The notes beneath the pieces were generated by a model, which worked only from the letters and a program-made list of their open reading frames with translations, did no database searches and was not told where the DNA came from. Shown piece by piece: positions 1-8,333 of a stretch of DNA of 64,000 nucleotides. Position numbers and translations under genes: made by a program. Source of the stretch: an uncultured Blautia sp. GTDB taxonomy: Bacteria; Bacillota; Clostridia; Lachnospirales; Lachnospiraceae. Location of the stretch: the NCBI RefSeq assembly GCF_934372025.1, contig NZ_CAKROJ010000007.1, forward strand, positions 13,289 to 77,288. The letters run 5' to 3'. How positions within the stretch are numbered: position 1 is the first letter of the stretch; each line of letters begins with the position of its first letter.

Positions 1-1
1 T

Positions 2-349
2 GATTCGAACAACCCAGATTCTGTACTGCAATTTATTGTCCAGTTTTTCTCAATCATGGACAACGACCGTGATCTTTGTCTGGCTCTTCTGGGGCCTCAC
101 GGTGATATGGCCTTTGTTGAACAAATTGAAAATCTTCTGGCTAAGACGTTTTTAAGTCATCTTCCGGAGAAATTTCCTGAAAATGATCCATATATCAAGT
201 ATCCGTATTCCTTTATTTTAAATGGCTGCGTAGGGCTGATACGAACATGGCTTTCCAGCCCAAAAACTGAATCTCCAGAACAGGTTGCCCGGTTAATCTA
301 TCGCCTGATCGAAGATACCACTCAGGGATATCTGAATATGCAGAAATAA
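2..349 (+). CDS. TetR/AcrR-family regulator, C-terminal part (partial)
   Basis: The reading frame is open to the left window edge (codons from base 2), so the first ATG at 56 is probably not the start. About 115 residues are present. They are helical, with a C-terminal stretch ending in an E-D-T-T-Q-G-Y helix, as in the ligand-binding half of TetR-family repressors; the DNA-binding helix-turn-helix lies outside the window. The assignment rests on the general look of the TetR C-terminal domain and not on a motif, so it is moderate. A hairpin with a short T tract follows at once, suggesting the transcript ends here. Ligand and target cannot be told. Confidence 0.5.
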   Translation, partial: DSNNPDSVLQFIVQFFSIMDNDRDLCLALLGPHGDMAFVEQIENLLAKTFLSHLPEKFPENDPYIKYPYSFILNGCVGLIRTWLSSPKTESPEQVARLIYRLIEDTTQGYLNMQK

Positions 350-352
350 AAG

Positions 353-415
353 AGACCCCCACAGAGTCTTACAGAAATTTTGAAATCATCTCTGTCTGAA
401 CCTGTGAGGGTCTTT
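353..415 (+). terminator. Hairpin terminator between convergent genes
   Basis: A 12-bp stem (353–364 with 402–413, one mismatch) closes a long loop and is followed by TTTATATATA. It lies between the plus-strand TetR gene and the minus-strand mutarotase gene and could serve both. Confidence 0.55.
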
Positions 416-431
416 ATATATATTGCTAATT

Positions 432-1079
432 TTAATTGTGCCATGCCAGACGTTTTACATCTGCGTGTACATCACCTGTCATCCAGTCTACATCATTGGT
501 GATCCAGTCCATGATTCCAAGCTGACGCATTTCCCATTCAACTGTCTGCTCTCTTGCCTCTACTGTCTCTTCAACTTCCATTGTAGTGTCGATTTCATCA
601 TATCCGAAGATATATCCACCTGCACACCAGATGCTGAAGTTGCTGTCCGGACCCGGATCTACTGCATCGCCTCTCTGATCGATCAGACCATCATGACGTC
701 TCTTGTATTCTTCTTCACAGCCCGGTTTCAGTTTTGTCATAAACATTCTATGACGGATCAGTTCTTTATTTTCTCTCACAACGCCAAAGTTATGATACAT
801 CAGTCTCATGTCCTCGCCAGGTGTAGAGATCCAGTCAAAGGTATCCTGGATCTTTGCAGTGATCGCATCTTTCACGCTCTCTTCTTCGGCACTTAATTTA
901 GCTCCGTCTTCATTTTCATAATAACCAAAGATCAGGTCTTCTGCATTCCAGATACTGAAATTTTTTACTTTGTTTCGATCAAGAAATGCGGTCAGATCTG
1001 GCCAGATTTCTCCAAGTTTTTTACGATAGTCGTTCATTTTGCCTGATTTTACTTTCATTGCAAATGCATGTCTTTCCAT
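432..1079 (-). CDS. L-rhamnose mutarotase family protein, tandem two-domain
   Basis: A 215-residue protein with two copies of the RhaM (DUF718) dimeric alpha/beta-barrel fold in tandem. Each half opens with an H-x-F/M-x-M-K-x-K/L motif (ERHAFAMKVK near residue 3, RHRMFMTKLK near 109) and carries F-S-I-W followed by I-F-G-Y. Canonical RhaM is about 104 residues and dimerises; here one chain probably forms the pseudo-dimer. RhaM interconverts alpha and beta anomers of L-rhamnose in the cytoplasm. No rhamnose isomerase or kinase is next to it, so the true sugar is open. The start at 1079 has AGGAGG ten bases upstream, and a TATAAT box lies near 1125 on this strand with no clear -35. Confidence 0.8.
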   Translation of the reverse strand: MERHAFAMKVKSGKMNDYRKKLGEIWPDLTAFLDRNKVKNFSIWNAEDLIFGYYENEDGAKLSAEEESVKDAITAKIQDTFDWISTPGEDMRLMYHNFGVVRENKELIRHRMFMTKLKPGCEEEYKRRHDGLIDQRGDAVDPGPDSNFSIWCAGGYIFGYDEIDTTMEVEETVEAREQTVEWEMRQLGIMDWITNDVDWMTGDVHADVKRLAWHN

Positions 1080-1222
1080 TACAAAAGGCCTCCTGTCTTA
1101 TGTGGTTGATTTTGTCAGATTATAAGTAACTGACTATATCCTTAACTTTCTGATACAGATTTTATCACTATGCCATTCCTTACGCAAGCACATTGGAATG
1201 GCTTTTGAACTCTCATACATTT

Positions 1223-1699
1223 TTATTCATGAAACAGAATCTGCGAAAAATAACGTATCATCCCATCATCCGTCCAACAGAGCATTCCTGCCGCATCGGC
1301 CATTTTCTGTGCATCCACACAATATGCAGACATACAGGAATGATGTTTATATGGTCCGGCGCTCATGATCAGCAAGTCAGTTTTTCCGTCTGCTTTCATT
1401 TTTTCTGCGAGTTCCTCTGTCATCTTGTTCTGCAGAAGCTTATCTTTTTTATACTGTGCAGGATCATGACTGTCCCCCTGTGTCGTCTGCAGAACCAGAG
1501 TTTTCTCATATTTTAATGCATTCTGCTTCATGTCTTCTGCAGTGCCGCATGCCGGCGGACAGGCCGGATTTACATTATAACAGCCACACAAGTTTTCTTC
1601 ACAGAATGTCCGATATTCCGGGACAAAAACCAATTCTGCCGTGTCCATTACTGCAGCTCCTGAAAATCCAAGGAGGATTGCTTCTTCCATTAAGTCCAT
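1223..1699 (-). CDS. DUF2284 predicted metal-binding protein
   Basis: A 158-residue protein with a cysteine cluster near residues 38–51 (C-x5-C-x-C-Y-N-x-N-P-x-C-P-P-x-C) and a later conserved H-H-S-C-M-S-A-Y-C segment, the layout of DUF2284 proteins thought to bind a metal or FeS cofactor. Function is unknown. The start at 1699 is chosen because AAGGGAGA stands seven bases upstream; a longer frame to 1744 exists but runs inside the upstream gene. The start overlaps the end of the AAA-ATPase gene by the spacing of one base, so translation of the two is probably coupled. That upstream gene is now interrupted, which may change expression of this one. Confidence 0.7.
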   Translation of the reverse strand: MDLMEEAILLGFSGAAVMDTAELVFVPEYRTFCEENLCGCYNVNPACPPACGTAEDMKQNALKYEKTLVLQTTQGDSHDPAQYKKDKLLQNKMTEELAEKMKADGKTDLLIMSAGPYKHHSCMSAYCVDAQKMADAAGMLCWTDDGMIRYFSQILFHE

Positions 1700-1700
1700 A

Positions 1701-3002
1701 TTAAATCTCCCTTTCAACCTTACATTCTTTCTTATAACATGCAATTCCGTATTTTATAATATTTTTCATGCCGTCTTCTTTTAATCTGGCTTCGTATTTC
1801 CTGTCTTCAATCTGACTGAGAGCCTCCTGACATGCAGCCTCTAACTTGCCATTTGCCGCATATTTCATTTCAACAACAATACCAATTCGATTTTCGCGTA
1901 TTTCAATCAGAATATCACTGTATCCGATGCCAGATTCCGCATTAGATTTCACGAGCCAGTCATCTTTATATCCCAGAAGTCCCAGAAGCAGTCCATGATA
2001 AAAGATCTCTTTTCTATCATCTTGCGAAGCAGTATCCCGAATACTGATCGTATTCCACAAATAATCGTTGAAAAGCTTTTCTATTAACACAGCATTTCCA
2101 TCTTCAAATGCATCACAAAACTGCTCTAATGTTTTTCCGTCATTTCTGGTCTTTTGACTGAACCATTCTTTAATCTGGCGGATAAATAGTTTCCTGATTT
2201 CATAGTTTGGGATTGTAAGACAATATTTATCGTCTCCAACTGTTCCTCGCTGTGTTAGGTAGCCTGTTGTAAAAAGTACACTCCACAGATTGTCTATAGA
2301 CCTGTCCAGTTCACTGTATGTGAGTTCCTGACGGATTTCTTTGACAATTATTTCTCCGGCAATCAGCCTTTCAATTTCATCTTTTGTTTTTCCATTTGCT
2401 TCATCAATAAAACGACGCACAATACTGTTACTGCTTGTATTTGACCAGTAATCTTCCGGTCTGGCATTCGGATCCGCACGCAGGTTATCACAATGACTAA
2501 TCACATCCCAGGGACAATAAATATCTTCATTACCAAATCGATATCCATCATACCAGGATTTTACAGACTCATAATGCTCCGAAAGGCCATAATACCCCAG
2601 CATTTCTTTTACTTCAGAATCCGTAAAGCCAAAATATTCATCAAATTGAACATTAGTAATAGACATCACTTTTAAATTGTTAAGTCCTGTAAAAATACTT
2701 TCTTTTGAAATACGAAGACATCCCGTCAGTACAGCAAAATACAGGCTGGAATTGGTTTTCAGTACATTTCCAAGCAGATTTCTCATCAGTGTGACCATTT
2801 CCTCGTAGTAACCATACTGAAAAGCTTTATCTAAAGGAACATCATATTCATCAATTAGAAGAATAACTTTTTTTCCATAATGTTTTTCTAATAATGCAGA
2901 AAGCCTCTTAAGAGAAGAAAGTGAACTACTCGGCAACAAGTTACCAGAGCATCTGAAGTCTGGCGGGATACCGCCTTTTTCAGGGTGCGTCCATGACACC
3001 AA
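1701..3002 (-). pseudogene. AAA-ATPase-like/PDDEXK nuclease protein, C-terminal fragment split by an IS element
   Basis: The frame has 433 codons, but the first 24 (above 2930) are read from the right end of the inserted IS605-type element. The remaining 409 residues begin S-S-S-L-S-S-L-K-R-L and match the second half of the AAA-ATPase_like + DUF1703 (PDDEXK_9) family. A Walker B-like motif V-I-L-L-I-D-E-Y-D-V-P and a C-terminal nuclease core (S-D-I-L-I-E-I then G-I-V-V-E-M-K-Y) are visible. The first half lies at 4953–5429. Joining GAC at 4953 to AGT at 2930 restores one in-frame protein of about 568 residues, the usual family length. Proteins of this family are common in gut Clostridia and Bacteroidetes; their biological role is unclear. 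Confidence 0.85.
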
Positions 3003-3060
3003 TACTGCTTGCCTTTCGGCTATGCAGCTACTTTTATTATTTCTGGATTTTTTAGTCCGG
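2911..3060 (-). ncRNA. Predicted omega RNA at the right end of the IS element
   Basis: In IS605-type elements the 3' end of tnpB and the right end are transcribed as a guide RNA for TnpB, with the guide read from host DNA next to the right end. Here tnpB stops at 3020, two hairpins (CCAGA/TCTGG at 2944–2963 and GGCGG/CCGCC at 2962–2975) lie in the right end, and the expected 15–20-nt guide would be the host sequence from 2930 to about 2911. The 5' limit is not determinable by eye. The element is inferred from family knowledge and not from a direct covariance match. Confidence 0.4.
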
Positions 3061-4276
3061 TTACGGACAGTTCCTTCTGTTTTCCGGATACGGAAAGATA
3101 TTTCCGCAGGATATTAAATGCACCTACTGCATCTGCGTTAAATCTTGCTCCGTCAGTTATATACATCCCCCGTTCTTTTCGGTTTGATGCTTCTGCATAT
3201 CTTTTTGATACTTCTGGTGATAACGGGCTGCACTGGCTGGTATAGCTTTCTTCCTGTTTTATCAATTGAATCCCATACAGTTTCAGCTTATATTCCAGCA
3301 TGATATACAGCTTATTATACGGCAGGCTGTGCAGCTTCTGGTTGATCTTATGCCCCATATCTTTTTCTTTGCGGATATTTCGGATGTCTCCCACAACCAC
3401 ACAGCGGATGTCTTCTTTTCTGCAGTATTCTGCGATCCATCTGGTCACTTTGTGCAGATAATCCTTCACTGCATTCTGCTTTTTCCTGTAAAGTCTCTGG
3501 ATATGATTCGATGATTTTGGATATTTTATTCCTTTTTTCGATTGCTGTGCATACCATACAGACTGCACTCTGGCTATCTCTTTATGAAAATACCTTTCCA
3601 CTGAAAGATATTTTCTTCCCAGGATAAAAGTCCTGCCATTTCCAGAATCATAACAGGTCATCAGATTATGAAGTCCCAGATCAATAGATAAATAATGTCC
3701 ATTCTGAGAAAGCTGTTCCGGCTCTTCAACCTCATAGATAACAATAAGGTCGCATTTTCCGTTTTCCGGTGGATAGATCCGCAGCTGTTTTATATGATCC
3801 ATGTCCCTGAAAATCTTATTTTCAAGATATAGAAATTTTTCATGGATCCCGTATGTTTCTTCCATATAGCTTTTCAGATCCTTTGGCAGAGACAGCCGCA
3901 GCTGGTCTGAACCTTTCTCATGCCGGATCCCCATCTGCATGTATGTGACCGGTATATTGTCCTGTTTAAAACGGGGCGGATTTGGATCTTTGATCCCTCC
4001 GGTCTTTTTCAGGACATAAAAAGATTTCCATGCTTTGTCCAGCTGTTTGCAGGTCTCCTGCGCTGTCTGCGACGGAAGCTGTTTATACCACAGATTTCCT
4101 TTATGTGTTTTTTTCTGGTAATACCAGTCGGGATACTTTTCCAGTCCCAGTTCTTTATAATGACGCCGTTCATAGTTGCAGATATTCCAGAGTTTGGAGG
4201 CTGCATAACACATATGCCCTATGATATTGGAATATTCTGGACAGATCTTTACCGATGTTCTGTGTGACAGTAGCAT
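3020..4276 (-). CDS. tnpB: IS605-family TnpB (RNA-guided nuclease, OrfB)
   Basis: A 418-residue TnpB, the family ancestral to Cas12. It is a guide-RNA-directed DNA nuclease that favours retention of its transposon. RuvC-I is visible as L-S-I-D-L-G-L-H-N-L near residue 198 and RuvC-III as F-N-A-D-A-V-G-A-F-N-I-L near residue 385. In RuvC-II the motif reads V-V-V-G-D-I, with glycine in place of the usual glutamate. A glutamate pair in Q-E-E-S-Y-T-S lies about 46 residues further on, fitting the rearranged active site described for some TnpB and Fanzor proteins. The C-terminal zinc ribbon has only one cysteine (S-Q-C-S-P-L) instead of two C-x2-C pairs. The frame is intact and the gene lies 55 bp behind tnpA. 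Confidence 0.88.
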   Translation of the reverse strand: MLLSHRTSVKICPEYSNIIGHMCYAASKLWNICNYERRHYKELGLEKYPDWYYQKKTHKGNLWYKQLPSQTAQETCKQLDKAWKSFYVLKKTGGIKDPNPPRFKQDNIPVTYMQMGIRHEKGSDQLRLSLPKDLKSYMEETYGIHEKFLYLENKIFRDMDHIKQLRIYPPENGKCDLIVIYEVEEPEQLSQNGHYLSIDLGLHNLMTCYDSGNGRTFILGRKYLSVERYFHKEIARVQSVWYAQQSKKGIKYPKSSNHIQRLYRKKQNAVKDYLHKVTRWIAEYCRKEDIRCVVVGDIRNIRKEKDMGHKINQKLHSLPYNKLYIMLEYKLKLYGIQLIKQEESYTSQCSPLSPEVSKRYAEASNRKERGMYITDGARFNADAVGAFNILRKYLSVSGKQKELSVTGLKNPEIIKVAA

Positions 4277-4331
4277 TCCTCTTCCCTCCCTTAGACACTC
4301 TTACGGATGGAGATTTACATTCCATCTTGAA

Positions 4332-4742
4332 TTAATATGACTTGCTCTGATGTTCAATATAACGGCGGATATTTTCTTCAGATACAGATCCAATCGTCTC
4401 CACATAATAGGAATGGTTCCACAGCTCTCCTTTCCATAGCTGGTTTCTTATTTCTGGAAAACGTTCGAATAGTTTTCTGCCGGTGATTCCCTTCAGATAC
4501 TTGACAATTGCTGTTATGGACAGCTTTGGCGGAGCTGATACAAAGCAATGGACATGGTCACCTTCACCACATTCAAATAAATGAACAGTAAATCCCTTAT
4601 CCTCAGCAATCTGCTGCACCAGTTCCTTTAGGTATTCCTCAATTTCTGGATTTAATATCTTCCGCCGGTATTTCACCGACCATACCATATGGTAGTTGAT
4701 ATTACATACGCAAGTCCTGTAATATATTAGATTTTCTTTCAT
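4332..4742 (-). CDS. tnpA: IS200/IS605-family Y1 transposase TnpA
   Basis: A 136-residue single-strand DNA transposase of the HUH type. The HUH motif appears as G-D-H-V-H-C-F near residue 64 and the catalytic tyrosine in the helix E-E-N-I-R-R-Y-I-E-H-Q near residue 129. Length and motif order match intact IS200-type TnpA. It cuts and rejoins the element ends as single strands without target duplication. The intact frame suggests the element may still be mobile; precise excision would repair the host gene. Confidence 0.92.
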   Translation of the reverse strand: MKENLIYYRTCVCNINYHMVWSVKYRRKILNPEIEEYLKELVQQIAEDKGFTVHLFECGEGDHVHCFVSAPPKLSITAIVKYLKGITGRKLFERFPEIRNQLWKGELWNHSYYVETIGSVSEENIRRYIEHQSKSY

Positions 4743-4907
4743 ACATATAGTATAACATAATGAGTAAAAATGCGCAACAAAAAGGCAAATATATTTTCGA
4801 TTGTTTATATGCCGGTTACGGCATTAATATCAAGCCATTAATATCAATGGTATGGAGATTATTATATTATTTTCAATGTGCTGATATGCACAATCCTGCG
4901 CTTTCAT

Positions 4908-4928
4908 CTCGGTAATTGAATTGCCGAG
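4908..4928 (-). repeat. Left-end subterminal hairpin of the IS element
   Basis: CTCGG/CCGAG plus AATT/AATT form an imperfect 21-base palindrome with one C·A mismatch, about 25 bases inside the inferred left end. Such hairpins are the TnpA recognition sites of IS200/IS605 elements. The right end carries CTCGG again at 2929–2933. Confidence 0.6.
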
Positions 4929-4937
4929 GATTCCCGC

Positions 4938-5429
4938 TTATTGTCCTAAACTGTCAATATTGGAGGCTGTTACAAAGTCTCCTTCTTTTACATTCGTATA
5001 TCCAGAATATAGTGCTTTTTCATCTTCTGTCAGTTTCGAACTGTCTTTCAGGAAAGAAAAACGCAAAGCTTCCATACCTATGATATTTGCCAGGCCCTTA
5101 CATGCAGCCTCAAAAGACTGACCTTCTACACCTTTCAGACTGATGAAAATGACAGGAAACTGCCCCATATAAGTCTCACACAGTTCTTTTTCTTTTGAAA
5201 TATTCAGACTCTGAAACAGGTTTTTATCACAGCCGATTTCAAAAAATGATTTAAGCATATTCATATTAAGGCTTTTTCCGAAACGACGTGGACGAGTAAA
5301 AAGATTCACTTCACCCCAGTTTCTCAACAAATCTGCAATCATCTCGGTCTTATCTACATAGTAAAAATCTTCTCTTATCAGCTTTTCAAAATCATCCACA
5401 CCAATGGGAAGTTTTTTTCCATATACCAT
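4938..5429 (-). pseudogene. AAA-ATPase-like protein, N-terminal fragment split by an IS element
   Basis: The first 159 residues (5429–4953) belong to the host gene; the last four codons before the stop are read from the IS left end. The sequence starts M-V-Y-G-K-K-L-P-I-G and has the family's Y-V-D-K-T stretch and the degenerate P-loop T-R-P-R-R-F-G-K-S-L-N near residue 46. Only this P-loop half would be made, without the Walker B or nuclease part at 1701–2930. The start has an upstream AAAGGAGCAGG ribosome binding site. The split is recent by appearance, since both parts remain open and in frame with each other. Confidence 0.85.
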
Positions 5430-5519
5430 GATCCTGCTCCTTTCAAAAGATTATTACATATATCTTATCATTTGACCTGTTTAATGGCAAGTTACAAGGT
5501 GATTTTCCACGTGTAAAAC

Positions 5520-5563
5520 ACAAGCCCTCCACCTACAGGTTAATTTGTAAGCGAAGGGCTTGT
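5520..5563 (-). terminator. Intrinsic terminator of pgi
   Basis: A 9-bp perfect stem ACAAGCCCT/AGGGCTTGT (5520–5528 with 5555–5563) lies 30 bases past the pgi stop and is followed on the minus strand by GTTTTAC. Confidence 0.6.
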
Positions 5564-5592
5564 ATTATTTCATGATTAATCTAATTTTCAAA

Positions 5593-7173
5593 TCAGATAT
5601 TCAGCAGATCACTGAATACTTTCAGTGCTCCGTCTGTCTCGTGTGCAAGAACACGTTTTGCAAGGACTTTACCAAGCTGAACGCCTTCCTGGTCAAAGCT
5701 GTTCAGGTTCCACAGGAATCCCTGGAACATTACTTTATTTTCAAAGTGTGCAAGGAGTGCACCAAGGCTTGCAGGATTTACCTGGTCACCGATGATGATG
5801 CTTGACGGACGTCCGCCTTCGAAGTTCTTGTTGCTGTTTTCATCAGATTTACCACATGCAAATGCAATGATCTGAGCTGCAACGTTAGCGCAGAGTTTCT
5901 GCTGGCTTGTGCTGTCCTGGATCACTACATCTGTACCCATCTGGTTATTTCTGTATCCGATAAACTGAAGTGGTACAATATCAGTTCCCTGATGAAGAAG
6001 CTGATAGAAGGAATGCTGTCCGTTTGTTCCTGGTTCTCCAAAGATTACCGGTCCTGTTACATAATTTACAGGATCACCGAAGCGGTTTACAGATTTTCCG
6101 TTGGATTCCATATCAAGCTGCTGCAGATGTGCAGGGAAACGGCTCAGTGCCTGTGAATACGGAAGAACTGCTGTGCTTGGATATCCAAGGATGTTTCTTT
6201 CATATACACCGATCAGAGCATCAAGCATAGCCGGGTTCTGCATAATATCTTCGTTTTTAGCAAGTTTATCTTCTTCTGCTGCACCTTCAAGGAATTCTGC
6301 AAATACTTCCGGTCCGAATGCCAGAGATAATACAGCACCTCCAACTGCAGATGTGGAAGAATAACGTCCACCGATATAATCATCCATGAAGAATGCTGCA
6401 AGATAGTCATCACTCTTAGCAAGTGGAGAAGTCTCACTTGTAACAGCGATCATATGCTTGGAAGCATCAAGTCCTGCGTTTTTAAGAGCATCTTTTACGA
6501 AGGATTCATTTGTCAGAGTTTCAAGAGTTGTACCTGATTTGGATACCAGTACAAAAATGGAATGTGCAACATCAATAGAATTCAGGACTGCTGCTGCATC
6601 ATCAGGATCTACATTGCTGATGAATCTGGCTTCCATTTTAAATTTGTCATTTTTCTTTGCCCAGTTTTCAAGAGCAAGATACATAGCACGAGGACCAAGG
6701 TCACTTCCGCCGATACCAATCTGAACAACAGTTGTGAATTTCTCTCCTGCTGCGTTTGTGATCTCACCTGCATGTACTTTATTAGCAAAGTCAGCGATCT
6801 TCTGCTGCTGTTCTACATAGAAAGCACGTTTGTCAACGCCGTCAGCTGTAACAGTATCACCAAGCTGGCCACGTGTCAGCTGATGAAGAACGAGACGTTT
6901 CTCACCTGTATTAATCATTTCGCCATTGTAAAGAGCTGCGTATTTTTCAGTAAGCTGTGCTTCTTTTGCAAGCTTTTTGAGGCCTTCAAGTACTTCGTCA
7001 TCTACCTGCTTTGCAGCATAGTTATATGCAAGACCAGCAGCCATCGGTACGCTGTATTTTTTAACACGTTCTGCACCATTTTCTCCGGTCATAGCTTCTA
7101 CAAGGTTTACTTTTTTTACATTGGAAAGTTCTTTGAATGATTCAAGAGTATCCAGGTTGTTCCAGGTAATCAT
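5593..7173 (-). CDS. pgi: Glucose-6-phosphate isomerase
   Basis: A 526-residue enzyme interconverting glucose-6-phosphate and fructose-6-phosphate in cytoplasmic glycolysis. Family hallmarks are in order: Q-I-G-I-G-G-S-D-L-G near residue 151, the phosphate-binding S-K-S-G-T-T-L-E-T near 212, and G-E-P-G-T-N-G-Q-H-S-F-Y-Q-L-L-H-Q-G near 378 with the catalytic Glu and His. Length fits the longer PGI type (about 550). The start is preceded by AAGGAGGAATC. It appears to be a single-gene unit with its own promoter and terminator. Confidence 0.97.
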   Translation of the reverse strand: MITWNNLDTLESFKELSNVKKVNLVEAMTGENGAERVKKYSVPMAAGLAYNYAAKQVDDEVLEGLKKLAKEAQLTEKYAALYNGEMINTGEKRLVLHQLTRGQLGDTVTADGVDKRAFYVEQQQKIADFANKVHAGEITNAAGEKFTTVVQIGIGGSDLGPRAMYLALENWAKKNDKFKMEARFISNVDPDDAAAVLNSIDVAHSIFVLVSKSGTTLETLTNESFVKDALKNAGLDASKHMIAVTSETSPLAKSDDYLAAFFMDDYIGGRYSSTSAVGGAVLSLAFGPEVFAEFLEGAAEEDKLAKNEDIMQNPAMLDALIGVYERNILGYPSTAVLPYSQALSRFPAHLQQLDMESNGKSVNRFGDPVNYVTGPVIFGEPGTNGQHSFYQLLHQGTDIVPLQFIGYRNNQMGTDVVIQDSTSQQKLCANVAAQIIAFACGKSDENSNKNFEGGRPSSIIIGDQVNPASLGALLAHFENKVMFQGFLWNLNSFDQEGVQLGKVLAKRVLAHETDGALKVFSDLLNI

Positions 7174-7235
7174 AATAAGATTCCTCCTTAAAATTAAATA
7201 TTCCTGTGATTTCAGGATTCTTACTCAATATTTTT

Positions 7236-7264
7236 ATTATAATATCAAATCAGTGGAAATACAA
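7236..7264 (-). promoter_or_regulatory. Predicted sigma-70 promoter of pgi
   Basis: On the minus strand TTGTAT (7264–7259) and TATAAT (7241–7236) are 17 bases apart, about 65 bases upstream of the pgi start. The -10 is perfect and the -35 matches four of six positions. Confidence 0.6.
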
Positions 7265-7563
7265 GTCTGCAAACGGCGGTGAAGACATTCTCGCTATAAA
7301 ACCTCTTAAGGTTTATTCTGCGGTCTACTTTTTCCCTGGAATATAATCTGCATTTCATCTTTTCTCTATTTGCAGTCTACTTTTTTCCCAATATTCGATC
7401 AAACATCGTAATTACGGTTCGCCAGATATCATTTTCGTCAAACTTGTCGGAACAAAACCGATATATTCCAGAACAAGGCAAACTCGTCTGCTTTAAACTT
7501 CCTGAATTCCACAATCTTTAAAGAAGTTGTTACGCTTTGCTCACCTCTCAACACTGTGGAAAC
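7265..7563. other. Non-coding stretch with a short direct repeat
   Basis: No convincing reading frame is seen between the pgi promoter and the GNAT gene. A 17-base motif, GCRGTCTACTTTTTyCCC, occurs at 7320–7336 and again at 7372–7389. Its meaning is unknown; it may be relic DNA. Confidence 0.4.
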
Positions 7564-8106
7564 TTAACCTAAAATACAATTATAATCTAACACAATATCC
7601 ATCTCATGCCAGGCTTCGCCGCCCCACACAGAATCACCGATTCCATGATCCTCAAAACCAAATTTCTCGTACATCTCAACCTTATCCGGGAGGCAGGTCA
7701 GGATCAGCTTCTTTCTTCCCTTAGCGCATTCTCTTTCCTTATATTGTTCCATCAGTTCTCTTGCCAGACCCTGGTGCTGGTGCTCCGGAAGCACATCCAG
7801 ACCAAGCAGCATAATATTTGCGCCATCTGGATCATGCAGGTCAGCATCCGTAAAAAAGTCATCCGTCAGATGCGCCTGATTCGTTGCAAGCCCATTAAGA
7901 AAACCTGCAATCTTGCCTGTCTCCCGATCCACAGCAACCAGAAAAAGATCCGTTGCGTTTTTTATTCGTGACTCCATATGTTCATAAGTGCATGCTTCAT
8001 TTGGTGGAAAACAGATGCTTTCAATCTCTGCTGCCTGTTCGATCTCATCCTGTCTGATATTGCGGAATTCATATTTTTCATGTATTACTTTACTTTTCTG
8101 TTTCAT
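7564..8106 (-). CDS. GNAT-family N-acetyltransferase
   Basis: A 180-residue acetyl-CoA-dependent acetyltransferase of the GNAT fold. The acetyl-CoA-binding motif A reads L-G-L-D-V-L-P-E-H-Q-H-Q-G-L-A-R-E-L near residue 100, and the motif B region has L-T-C-L-P-D-K-V-E-M-Y-E-K-F-G-F. The N-terminal R-x-x-x-x-D-E-x-E-Q-A-A-E-I-E segment resembles arylalkylamine/aminoalkyl-type GNATs. The acceptor is unknown. An AGGAGAAGGATT site precedes the start. It stands alone between pgi and small ORFs. Confidence 0.85.
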   Translation of the reverse strand: MKQKSKVIHEKYEFRNIRQDEIEQAAEIESICFPPNEACTYEHMESRIKNATDLFLVAVDRETGKIAGFLNGLATNQAHLTDDFFTDADLHDPDGANIMLLGLDVLPEHQHQGLARELMEQYKERECAKGRKKLILTCLPDKVEMYEKFGFEDHGIGDSVWGGEAWHEMDIVLDYNCILG

Positions 8107-8202
8107 TAATCCTTCTCCTGCTCATAACACATCTCAATATTGTTATGCCCATCACCTGCTACTATTTTAATATCTGTTTTATATTATAACATAGTTTCTC
8201 CA

Positions 8203-8301
8203 TCACCACATATAAATAATATCAGCTGACTGGATTACTTCCTGATTCACTTCTCTCAGAAGAGCTGTTATCTGTTTATCTGACAATCCATTCAGTTCCA
8301 T
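8203..8301 (-). CDS. Tiny ORF or reading-frame remnant, unknown
   Basis: A 32-codon frame (M-E-L-N-G-L-S-D-K-Q-I-T...I-Y-M-W). The open frame continues upstream without a start through G-H-A-W-L-D-E-E to about 8345, overlapping the end of the 53-codon ORF in another frame. It reads like protein-coding sequence but has no ribosome binding site of its own, so it may be the tail of a longer, frameshifted gene. Confidence 0.2.
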   Translation of the reverse strand: MELNGLSDKQITALLREVNQEVIQSADIIYMW

Positions 8302-8333
8302 GCCTGAAGATTCTTCTTTTACAGTTTCTTCAT

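Larger units (their letters stand above)
2931..4952 (-). mobile_element. IS200/IS605-family insertion sequence (tnpA + tnpB)
   Basis: About 2,022 bp inserted in the AAA-ATPase gene. Both transposon genes are on the minus strand, so the left end is at 4952 and the right end at 2931. The ends were placed by asking which join restores the host reading frame: ...A-S-N-I-D | S-S-S-L... The join is uncertain by three bases because AGT occurs on both sides. There is no target duplication, as expected for Y1-transposase elements. The host sequence just 5' of the left end reads ATTGAC, so TTGAC is the likely target/TAM, close to the TTGAT of ISDra2. Subterminal hairpins occur at 4908–4928 and 2944–2975. 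Confidence 0.85.

Noticed and set aside
4800..4860. Direct repeat CATTAATATCAA twice near 4823 and 4839
   Set aside because: Short AT-rich tandem repeat in the IS left end; probably part of the element and not a separate feature.
2928..4949. Alternative IS ends shifted by three bases
   Set aside because: AGT occurs on both sides, so this placement is equally in frame; 2931–4952 is preferred because it leaves TTGAC as the flanking target, close to a known target of the family.
6562..7140. 192-codon open frame on the plus strand
   Set aside because: Antisense to pgi, whose frame has all family motifs; composition is a mirror of the real gene and there is no ribosome binding site.
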